Assembly (NCBI GenBank): GCA_965249745.1
Contig: OZ252252.1
Span: 1,302,001 to 1,366,000 of the forward strand
Direction: 5' to 3'
DNA from: JANYHH01 sp965249745
GTDB lineage: Bacteria; Deinococcota; Deinococci; Deinococcales; JAAFIG01
DNA length: 64,000 bases
Position 1 is the first letter of the stretch, and each line of letters starts with the position of its first letter. The position numbers and the translations under genes were made by a program. The notes below the pieces were generated by a model. It was not told where the DNA came from. It ran no database searches and saw only the letters and a list, made by a program, of their open reading frames with translations. Of this stretch, positions 55,601 through 61,861 are shown piece after piece.

Positions 55601-57488
55601 ATCCTCCATCTTAGAGTCAGCCCCGAACGCGGCTCGAGACACGGACACAATCCTTCAGGGCCATCAGTTGCAAGTAGAGGCAATCACCAAAGTCGCAACA
55701 CTCGAGGCTAATCAGCCGCAAACTGATGTCGCTTCTGAGGCGCACGACCTCGAGCCATCGGTTGCTACTACGAGGCTGGAAACGACCGCAAATCCGTCTC
55801 GCTCGGACTCAGTGATGAACCCCATCGCGGACTCGAGCGGCGCGACCCAGGTAACCGCTGCTCGCACGGCTGCCATTCCCGTGCCGACGCCGACACCGGG
55901 CGTCGAGGTGTACAACCCACCGAACCGCCGCGTCCTCCCCCCCAAGCCAAAGGTGGAAGAGGTCAAATCGGCCGCTGAGAAACTGTTTGAATCGGTTCCA
56001 GAAACCAATCCGCTCGAGTGGCTCAGCAAGCTCAGCAGCGTGCAAGCCTTCAACGAAACCAATCCGTTGCGGGTTCCAAGCGCCAGCCCTGAAATTAGCC
56101 CTGAGCCGCTGTCCGCTCCCAGGTTGGTCAGTCCAGCGCAGACCCCACAGGCTGCCCCATCTCAGCGCTCTCAATCGCCCGCGCAGCCAGTCTCTGACTC
56201 TCGAGTTGCTGCTGACGATCAGGGTTTACTAGTCGCGCCCGCCCGCCCCGCAAGCGCGTCCGCGCCGCGTCCCGTCTCAACCAGCGCCATCACCGGACTC
56301 GAGGGTCGGTTGGTGGCAGCACCGCTGGTGACAGCACCGTTGGCGGGAGCATCGTACACGCCCGCTGCGTCTCGACAATTGATCGCGCCGCCCTTTTCAG
56401 TCGCGTCGCCCATCTCGGGCGCATTGTCTAGCTCAGGTGCACCATCCAGCTCAGAACCCGATTCGCCACTCGAGACCGATCGAGCGCCTGCGACCTTGGC
56501 CGGATCACCGTCGCTATCTGCAACCGGCGAATTCGCTCGAAGCTTAGAAACGACGAGCCGAGAGGGTCCGGTATCGCTCCAGGCTCAGGTTTCAGCGGGC
56601 ACGGCTCCAGCCCGCGCTCAGCCCGTGCAACTTTCCAGTGCCGCCCGACAACTGCTGCGCCCGATCACCGGGGTTGACCCGGCGGACGTGCAGATTCGCC
56701 GCGACCCGGAAAGCGAGGCGCTGACTCGAGCCTACCGAGCTGATGCCTTGGCGGTCGGAGAAACCGTGCTGCTGTCCACGAGACTGACGGGGGAGACGCC
56801 AGAAACCCTGGGGGTGATCGCGCACGAACTAACGCACGTCGCCAGGGGACGGCAGGCGCGTTTCGTGCCGCCCGCTCTGCAACAACAAGCTCCGACCACT
56901 CAACTGATCGCGCCGCCCGTTCGTTCTCTGGAAACCTTGGACGAGGAAAGCCTGGCTCTGCAAGTCGAAGGTCGAACCCGCGCTCTGGCTCAAGCGGCCA
57001 ACTCGAGCAACCTGAGTTCGGCAGGCGCACCAGCCGCTAATGCACCGGTCTCAGGCGTTCCCAGCACTGAGCCTGCGCCGTGGCAGGGCAGCGGTTTACC
57101 TGCGCCGTGGCAACTCTCAAAGCGGCTCGAGCAGGTCTTCAATCCCAGTGATGCCCCGCGCACCCCATCCTTTGCGGCTGGGTCCAGCCAGTCGCCCGCG
57201 CCCACCCCGAGTTTCGTGCCACCCGTGTACTCCTCGAGTTCCGCCTCAGGCAGCGCCGCGCCACCACCCACGACCGTTTCCAGGTCCGGTGTCCAGGCGG
57301 CCGCGCAGAACCGTGACGTGCCAACCGCCACGCCCGCCCCGGACGGGCCGCTCCCGCAGCGCTCCGAGGCGAGCAAAAACGCCAAGACCAACGAACCCCC
57401 GCCAAAAGAGGACTTGGACGACCTCGCCCGGCAGATTTACTCGATTCTCAAACGCCGCCTCGTGACCGAACGCCGCCGACTGCCCTGA
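52662..57488 (+). CDS. Giant disordered eCIS protein with DUF4157 domain
   Basis: The 1608-residue protein starts MNRLLEERLKRHGQFPQLKDERGRPVRARL. Residues about 50-1320 are low-complexity (Ser, Pro, Glu, Ala, Thr) and probably unstructured. Two copies of a 54-residue module lie at 694-747 and 1081-1134 (VE(I/V)YNPPNRR..PP.PKVEEVKSAAEKLFESVPET.PLEWL..LSSVQAF.ET). A DUF4157 domain (about 1322-1395) carries the zinc-peptidase-like motif H1388-E-L-T-H1392. After another Pro/Ser linker the last 25 residues (DLDDLARQIYSILKRRLVTERRR) match the helix of the 59-aa protein. DUF4157 proteins are frequent eCIS effectors or adaptors. CTCGAG density is double that of the rest of the window (39 copies). Confidence 0.85.
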   Translation: MNRLLEERLKRHGQFPQLKDERGRPVRARLSAPIQPLAPLITPPSNDGRRSEVASQNTQLQPNFENSRLEPTAESFNASFNTAQADADESFSTTQFDVSQADTMQSDSLEFETLDVSDFLPVTQSANGSSTSLQGSSDDDNQPSEADFIAIAAEIAAEERRATLELTSPGVDPAITLPLSSQGTVTGGGSPISEIARAEPTAAVPFDRYEAMRELRERGVKVKVTASNLALQAQLETVRGTQTGPIDNGAVQGRTAQDSAMRETVSTVPEGTANNVIQTQASTLPATGLQTSPPDAPRLEPRDSSNESSQTNESGESPQSLETNLESLERAEAISMGLSLSGDAIRGADQARGTTLRSAEPLLNTLAPSQTSSAPNRSRPETAERGEAVQPSLSGDRSSQSLRDSQVVPAIQGPTIQSNEQVQAARGQALKLSPMGDHAGQTLGVAEARPASTVESEGPTQPVEPSGPLLASTETALTERSLPLEQRAADGSVVGDRAQFDAQATTLGNAPDLPAQNPEFRSSQPNPEISRTALSSQPEVNPQAITVTQDLSPEGSRPASSGKASSSANLEAVGETTARGSAPTSPLPDAGATGALAATQVNTLEPSSLPIPEAVPNPLLSSRSEITSAPPVSRTDAFTSDGRLPLEGTVKTSPETSSPVSVRNAVDDATLLAAAQKTTFSLPADLPQSTVTNVEIYNPPNRRAPPPRPKVEEVKSAAEKLFESVPETSPLEWLGRLSSVQAFDETSVLQNMPVQSSPRAADGLDFEGVGVSERLVAPSLAETPISERSPSAINPLEAGAIGDATRQGSLDQPANKAGVLGGDEARSTDAAGNLNPQGLSIPATRVLGDQPASPEAAERRSAEVAVRSELMAPPATPMNDRARANSLESTRIEPGFKLGESQEHPVTPSRFDSSDDRSAPLEAVADLLETALLGNTPTLRVPSENLPTSSNPSNGSESVGFNAEPNPRAEPLAQLSNLERSSILESAPNAARDTDTILQGHQLQVEAITKVATLEANQPQTDVASEAHDLEPSVATTRLETTANPSRSDSVMNPIADSSGATQVTAARTAAIPVPTPTPGVEVYNPPNRRVLPPKPKVEEVKSAAEKLFESVPETNPLEWLSKLSSVQAFNETNPLRVPSASPEISPEPLSAPRLVSPAQTPQAAPSQRSQSPAQPVSDSRVAADDQGLLVAPARPASASAPRPVSTSAITGLEGRLVAAPLVTAPLAGASYTPAASRQLIAPPFSVASPISGALSSSGAPSSSEPDSPLETDRAPATLAGSPSLSATGEFARSLETTSREGPVSLQAQVSAGTAPARAQPVQLSSAARQLLRPITGVDPADVQIRRDPESEALTRAYRADALAVGETVLLSTRLTGETPETLGVIAHELTHVARGRQARFVPPALQQQAPTTQLIAPPVRSLETLDEESLALQVEGRTRALAQAANSSNLSSAGAPAANAPVSGVPSTEPAPWQGSGLPAPWQLSKRLEQVFNPSDAPRTPSFAAGSSQSPAPTPSFVPPVYSSSSASGSAAPPPTTVSRSGVQAAAQNRDVPTATPAPDGPLPQRSEASKNAKTNEPPPKEDLDDLARQIYSILKRRLVTERRRLP
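54741..54902 (+). repeat. 54-residue module, copy 1, in the giant protein
   Basis: Encodes VEIYNPPNRRAPPPRPKVEE through SSVQAFDETS. About 80% identical at protein level to the copy at 55902-56063. It is the only part of the long linker that looks folded (predicted amphipathic helix KSAAEKLFESVP). Confidence 0.9.
55902..56063 (+). repeat. 54-residue module, copy 2, in the giant protein
   Basis: Encodes VEVYNPPNRRVLPPKPKVEE through SSVQAFNETN. Synonymous differences from copy 1 show the duplication is not very recent while the protein sequence is conserved. Confidence 0.9.
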
Positions 57489-57496
57489 GGTCCATC

Positions 57497-58864
57497 ATGC
57501 ATGACCGCACCCAGCGTCCCGAACTCGAGCAGCCGATCAAACCGGCTTCTACGCAGCCATCACAAAAAACGCCGAAAACCACGGCCACCCCCCAACTCGA
57601 GGCGAACGGCGGCGCGAAAGCGCTGACCTCGGACATGGACTCGTCTGACGCGGAGCAGCGCCGTGAAGTCAGCTACGAGGTGTTCTTAGAGCAAGTGGCG
57701 CACGACATGGCCTACGAGGACAAGCTCAGCGCCGATCAACAGGACCTACTGAAACGTTTCGGCTACACCGCCGAACCGGGCATAGACGGTCCGATGGGTT
57801 TTCAACTGCGCGTCTTCACGCCCAGCACCCCCGAGTTCCCACACCCGGTACTAGCCTTTCGCGGCACGGAGTTCACCAGCCTGAAAGACATACAAGCCGA
57901 CCTGGAACCTCGAGCGGTCGGGTTGAACCAGTTTCACGCCAACCAACGCCGCATTCAGACAGCCCTGTCGCACGTCAATCGCTGGGGTCGCGCTTGGGTT
58001 ACAGGGCACAGCCTCGGTGGGGCGTTGGCCCAGCTCACCGCGACCACCTACAGCGCTCAAGTTGGCCGCGTCATCACCTTTCAATCCCCCAGCATTGACG
58101 CCGCCAGCGTCGCGCAGTTAGAGCGGTTCAACCAGAAGCACCCGGATGAAGCCGTCTCGAGCACGCACTACCAGGTGACGGGCGATCCCGTCAGCACCTC
58201 CGGCGAGCGCCTGACGCCCGGCGAAGTCGTGCAATTCGAGTTAAAGCCCAGCAACGGCAGCACCACCAAAACCATGACCGCCGGTATTCTGGCGGGCATT
58301 CTGGTCGGATCGGGCGCTGGGGCGGGTACGACCGCCGCGATGGAAGCCGTCTCCAAGCATCGCGCCTTTCCAGTTAGCAACGCCGCGCAGGAACACCCGG
58401 CGTTTCAGGAACTCTTCGAGCAAGGGAAATCCTTCGAGCGGGTCGCGGGCATCAACCAGGACACCTTCCAAGCCCAGAAACCGATCAGCACCAACATCTT
58501 CACCACCAGCCGAGTCAGCAACTTCCTCCGTCACCACATTGGACGCGGCGTGTTCTTCGCGGAGAACGCCGCGAGCAACTGGGGCGGCGATGCTAAAGCC
58601 AGGGAGTGGGCCGCGAGCCACAAGGATCGCATCGCTCAGTTCACCGCGACGGAACTCCTGGAGCACCTGCAACGCCTGTTAGACGGCTGGGTCAGCGATG
58701 ACGACTTGGTCGCCTTTGAAACCATCTGTTACGGCGTCAAAGACCCAAAGGTCATGAACGCGATTCGCGCTGCGATTCAACCGCGACTCGAGGAGTTGCA
58801 CAGCGATCAGCAGCGGCAATGGGTGGAAGCCGCGATTCGCTATCAGCCGAAAGCCGACCAGTAA
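57497..58864 (+). CDS. Lipase (class 3-like) candidate eCIS effector
   Basis: The protein has 455 residues. A polar disordered start (to about residue 55) is followed by an alpha/beta-hydrolase domain: FRGTEFTSLKDIQADLEPRAVGLNQFHANQRRI (typical lipase_3 'FRGT' oxyanion region), the nucleophile elbow GHSLGGALAQL with Ser172, and VITFQSPSIDAASVAQL ... YQVTGDPVSTSGE supplying the probable Asp; a distal His is likely but not certain. A Gly/Ala-rich hydrophobic segment (about 258-285, TMTAGILAGILVGSGAGAGTTAAM) could insert into membranes. It lies 8 bases after the giant DUF4157 gene, the usual place for an eCIS payload. Substrate (phospholipid or triacylglycerol) inferred. Confidence 0.8.
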   Translation: MHDRTQRPELEQPIKPASTQPSQKTPKTTATPQLEANGGAKALTSDMDSSDAEQRREVSYEVFLEQVAHDMAYEDKLSADQQDLLKRFGYTAEPGIDGPMGFQLRVFTPSTPEFPHPVLAFRGTEFTSLKDIQADLEPRAVGLNQFHANQRRIQTALSHVNRWGRAWVTGHSLGGALAQLTATTYSAQVGRVITFQSPSIDAASVAQLERFNQKHPDEAVSSTHYQVTGDPVSTSGERLTPGEVVQFELKPSNGSTTKTMTAGILAGILVGSGAGAGTTAAMEAVSKHRAFPVSNAAQEHPAFQELFEQGKSFERVAGINQDTFQAQKPISTNIFTTSRVSNFLRHHIGRGVFFAENAASNWGGDAKAREWAASHKDRIAQFTATELLEHLQRLLDGWVSDDDLVAFETICYGVKDPKVMNAIRAAIQPRLEELHSDQQRQWVEAAIRYQPKADQ

Positions 58865-58923
58865 ACTGGTTCAGCTCAACGGTTCAAATATTGGGATTGC
58901 GCATACCTGAAGTGCAGTACCCG

Positions 58924-59340
58924 CTAAGGGAGTAGTTCAAAGTAATCAAAGCTCTGGGATTTGACTGTCCAGAAGGGTCGCCTGTCCAAGGTTAAAATTT
59001 TTGAGATACGGTATCGCTCGGCCAGTGCCAGCAAGCTGCTGTCTACGAAACCAAGCGGAACATCGTCATACTTGGTCCGAATTGCATTTGCTTTCTCAAG
59101 ATCGGCGGTATCAAAAGCTAACAATTGCCACTCGCCTCGAGACTGCCCTTCCAAAAAAGCTCGAGCGGCATGTTCACCGAGATATTTGGTTGCCATGTAA
59201 TCCACTTCGCATAGTACGGTACTGGGCACAATCAAGTTGGCATTTGCAAGAGGACGTACTGCCGCATGTTCAATATCGTTGCGGTTGAGCAATGCCAGCA
59301 ATCCACTCGAGTCTGCCAAAATCGCATCGTTCAAATTCAC
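58924..59340 (-). CDS. PIN-domain toxin (VapC-like)
   Basis: The protein has 138 residues. NDAILADSSGLLALLNRND supplies the first Asp (ILADSSG), VPSTVLCEVDYMATKYLG the Glu, and DVPLGFVDSSLLALAERYRISKILTLDRRPFWTV the last acidic residues. It starts with GTG overlapping the antitoxin stop (GTGA). A VapC-type RNase; target RNA unknown. It converges on the injection-system locus. Confidence 0.88.
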   Translation of the reverse strand: MNLNDAILADSSGLLALLNRNDIEHAAVRPLANANLIVPSTVLCEVDYMATKYLGEHAARAFLEGQSRGEWQLLAFDTADLEKANAIRTKYDDVPLGFVDSSLLALAERYRISKILTLDRRPFWTVKSQSFDYFELLP

Positions 59341-59558
59341 GGACGCAAACTGTCTTGAAACAACAATTCATCTACGCGCTTTGAGAGATCGGCGGGCCCT
59401 TCAGCAATTCCGACCCAACTCGGTACAGACTCAAGCCGCGCCGCCGCGAAACTTTGCAACGCATCGTAAATCACCTCGCTGACATCTCGTTGCTCTCGAG
59501 TGGCGATTTTGTGCAATGCCGACTCGAGTTCCTGCGGTAAATCTACTGTGACGTTCAT
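59337..59558 (-). CDS. Ribbon-helix-helix antitoxin (VapB/CopG-like)
   Basis: The protein has 73 residues. The N-terminal ribbon and helices MNVTVDLPQELESALHKIATREQRDVSEVIYDALQSFAAARLES fit a CopG/RHH DNA-binding fold, followed by a toxin-binding tail (DLSKRVDELLFQDSLRP). It should repress its own operon. TAGAAT lies 7 nt upstream of ATG 59558. Confidence 0.82.
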   Translation of the reverse strand: MNVTVDLPQELESALHKIATREQRDVSEVIYDALQSFAAARLESVPSWVGIAEGPADLSKRVDELLFQDSLRP

Positions 59559-59565
59559 GCATGAG

Positions 59566-59571
59566 ATTCTA
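59566..59571 (-). promoter_or_regulatory. -10 hexamer TAGAAT, vapBC-type operon
   Basis: Minus strand: TAGAAT, 7 nt, ATG 59558. Confidence 0.6.
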
Positions 59572-59621
59572 GCAGCCTAGATGAGCGATGTAAAAATCGT
59601 CTGTAAGCCTGAGGTTGAATT

Positions 59622-60035
59622 TTAAGCGATGGGTAAGCCAAAACTTTTGAGTTGTTCTTTCGCCAGTCCAACGAGCAGGGATTTCATCACCTCGAGCGTG
59701 AGACCGCCGCCGACTTTACCGACCATCTGCTTTGCTTGGTTTCATTTTTTGTTATCTCGAGCCGCCTCAAGAAACTCGTGACCCTCCCAGGCGATTTCTA
59801 ATCCGTTTTTTCGTCTGAACATGGGAAAGCCTTCTGATATTTCTACAGTTCGGAGCATTTCTTGGGAGATAAGTAGATTGACATGATAATCAATTTGCGA
59901 TTTTTCAAGAAAATAAATGTCACGCTAGAACTTGCTCTCCAACTCGAGTTTTAATTCGTCGGGCGTAAGAGCCGCACCAGGAGAACTCTCTACAACGAGC
60001 AGGATATTTCTGCATAGATCCATGTCCCGCTTCAC
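59622..60035 (-). pseudogene. DUF2513 gene with two in-frame stops
   Basis: Read from GTG 60035 (overlapping the dnaJ stop as GTGA) the 138-codon frame gives VKRDMDLCRNILLVVESSPG ... DELKLELESKF, a TAG, RDIYFLEKSQIDYHVNLLISQEMLRTVEIS ... GLEIAWEGHEFLEAARDNKK, a TGA, NQAKQMVGKVGGGLTLEVMKSLLVGLAKEQLKSF and a terminal TAA. MKRDMDL, YHvxLL, WEGHEFL-AARD and the GG-x-x-LEVMKSLL end are the DUF2513 family pattern (small proteins common in phages and mobile elements). Both stops interrupt without frame loss, so this is a recently inactivated gene unless the stops are base-call errors (the TGA sits where the family has Trp). Confidence 0.75.
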
Positions 60036-60932
60036 GAGCTAACCTTCGAGCCTTCCGCCAGCTTCTCCCACAGCTCGAGTTCATCCTGGCTCGGCGCTTT
60101 CGGCACAGTCACGCGCAACTCCAGCAATACATCCCCTCGAGTTCCATCCTTTTTAATCCAGCCCTGCCCACGAAGTCGCAGCACGCGCCCGGCTTGACTG
60201 AGCGCTGGCACGTTGACCTCGCCGCGTCCCTCCAAGGTTAGGGCTTGCAGCTTGCCACCCACGACCATCGTCGGGGCGGGCACGTCCAGCATCACGCGCA
60301 CGTCGTCCCCCTCGAGCTTGAAGGTCTGGTCGGTTTCCAGGCGAATGGTTAATAAAACGTTTGCGCCGCCCGGCGCTTGACCGCGCAGTCGCAGTTTCTG
60401 ACCGTCCCTCGCGCCGCGTGGCACGTTGACTTCCAGGCGTTTCCCGCCGACTTCGATCGTGCGAGTCGTGCCCCGAAAGGCTTCGGTCAGCGGCACGCTG
60501 ATGACGCCCTCCACATCCTGCGGGGGGCGTTGGAAACCGCCGCTGCCGCCGAACAGGTCTTCCATGTTGATGCGCGTCCCACCGAACCCACCCGCGCCCG
60601 CTCGAGGTCCGGCGTTGCCAAAGAGCGTCTGGAAGAAATCGCTGAAGTCCCCGGCGTTACCGCCCCCGTTGTAGGCTGTACCCACCGCCGTTCGGGGGCA
60701 TCCGCCCGTTGGCGGCGTCCGCGCCGTAGGTGTCGTACAACTGGCGCTTCTCGGTGTCGCCCAGCACCTCATAGGCTTCGTTGATCTCTTTGAACTTGGC
60801 CTCGGCGGCAGGGTTATCTTTGTTGCGGTCCGGGTGATGCTCCTTGGCGAGTTTGCGGTACGCCTTTTTGATCTCGTCCTCGGAGGCGGACTTGTTGACA
60901 CCCAGGGTTTTGTAATAATCCTTGTAATTCAT
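60032..60932 (-). CDS. dnaJ: DnaJ (Hsp40), apparent frameshift after the J domain
   Basis: The J domain (MNYKDYYKTLGVNKSASEDEIKKAYRKLAKEHHPDRNKDNPAAEAKFKEINEAYEVLGDTEKRQLYDTYG, HPD motif present) is in one frame. The G/F-rich part (NGGGNAGDFSDFFQTLFGNAGP) and both C-terminal substrate domains (DVEGVISVPLTEAFRGTTRTIEVGG ... RLRGQGWIKKDGTRGDVLLELRVTVP) are in the next. They join if one extra base near 60675-60690 is ignored. There are no CxxCxGxG zinc repeats, so it is a CbpA-type (class B) J protein of about 300 residues. AGGAG precedes ATG 60932. Third gene of the dnaK operon order. Confidence 0.92.
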
Positions 60933-60946
60933 ACGCGGTTGGCTCC

Positions 60947-61040
60947 TACTGATAACCCCACGATTCGGCAACCTCACGTTTATGCCACAGACGCATTCTA
61001 TTGCCTCGAAACGGTGAGCTGACGGTGCCGAACTCAGTAG
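60947..61040 (-). repeat. ~95-bp dispersed repeat, copy 7, between grpE and dnaJ
   Basis: Complete inverted-orientation copy: TACTGATAACCCC at the left, TTTATGCCACAGACGCATTC in the middle, GTGCCGAACTCAGTA at the right. On the minus strand its CAGTAG end runs directly into the AGGAG ribosome-binding site of dnaJ. Confidence 0.9.
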
Positions 61041-61158
61041 CTTCTGGCGGCTAACTCGAGGGTTCGCTCGGGCTGTGCCAACGGAGGTACGGTTGAGTCC
61101 TGTCCACAAAAGCGTGCCACAGAACAGACTAGAAGCTGGGAGCGAGCGGCTGGAAGCT

Positions 61159-61773
61159 TCAGTTCACTTGCTTGCTGACGATCACCCGGGCTGGGCGGAT
61201 CAGCTTGCCGTTCAGTGTGAAACCCGCCTGGAAAACCTCGAGGATTTCGTCGTCGGTCGCACCTGGCAGGGTTTGCAGGGCCTCATGAACGTTTGGATCA
61301 AACTGTGCGCCCTTGCCAGGGACCATTTCGGCTCCGAAGGCGGACAGGTTTTTCAGGAAGTTGTCGCGGACGCTGTGCAAGCCGGGGATCAGGCTGGCGG
61401 GGTCTTTCACACCTGCGTCTATCGCGCGGGAGACATCATCGAAGGTTCCCAGCAGCGCTTCAATCGCGGCGCTCGAGCCTTTGGTCTTAGCGTCCGCCAG
61501 TTCACCCGCCATGCGGTTGCGGTACGCGTCGAAATCGGTTTGCAGGCGCAGCACCCGAGTTTTCCACTCGGCGACCTCGCGTTCCAAGTCGTCGGCGCGG
61601 CCCAGCTTTTTCATCATGTCCTCGAGTTGCTTGATCGCCTCTTCGTTCATTTCGGGGGCGTCGCTCGAGGTGGTATTGCTGGAGTCTGGCTTGCTCGAGT
61701 CGGCGGCCGTTTCGTCGTTCGGGCTGTCCACGCCGGTCAAATCCTCTAGGTTGTCTTTATTGGCTTCGCTCAT
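61159..61773 (-). CDS. grpE: Nucleotide-exchange factor GrpE
   Basis: The protein has 204 residues. An acidic disordered N-terminus (to about 55) is followed by the long dimer coiled coil (NEEAIKQLEDMMKKLGRADDLEREVAEWKTRVLRLQTDFDAYRNRM) and the beta-wing ending GMVPGKGAQFDPNVHEALQTLPGATDDEILEVFQAGFTLNGKLIRPARVIVSK, the family signature (with EMVPGKG). It releases ADP from DnaK. CGAGGAGA precedes ATG 61773. Same operon as dnaK. Confidence 0.95.
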   Translation of the reverse strand: MSEANKDNLEDLTGVDSPNDETAADSSKPDSSNTTSSDAPEMNEEAIKQLEDMMKKLGRADDLEREVAEWKTRVLRLQTDFDAYRNRMAGELADAKTKGSSAAIEALLGTFDDVSRAIDAGVKDPASLIPGLHSVRDNFLKNLSAFGAEMVPGKGAQFDPNVHEALQTLPGATDDEILEVFQAGFTLNGKLIRPARVIVSKQVN

Positions 61774-61785
61774 GGTTCTCCTCGC

Positions 61786-61839
61786 GTTCGTAGGGGCGAG
61801 GCTCCGGGCGCGGTTGCGCGGTGAGCGACGCCCCTACAC
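61786..61839. repeat. GGGGCG-type palindromic repeat, copy 4, between dnaK and grpE
   Basis: CGTAGGGGCGAGGCTCCGGG, then GCGGTTGCGCGG and GCGACGCCCCTACACGG; the outer arms GTAGGGGCG and CGCCCCTAC pair perfectly. As an RNA hairpin it could tune grpE relative to dnaK. Confidence 0.6.
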
Positions 61840-61861
61840 GGGGATGGGATTTTGAAGGGCT

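Noticed and set aside
46597..58864. Prophage interpretation of the tail genes
   Set aside because: No capsid, terminase, portal, integrase, lysis or replication genes; single tail-like block with DUF4157 and effector fits eCIS.
1125..61040. CRISPR array
   Set aside because: The ~95-bp repeats are far apart, in both orientations and single; no regular spacer structure anywhere in the window.
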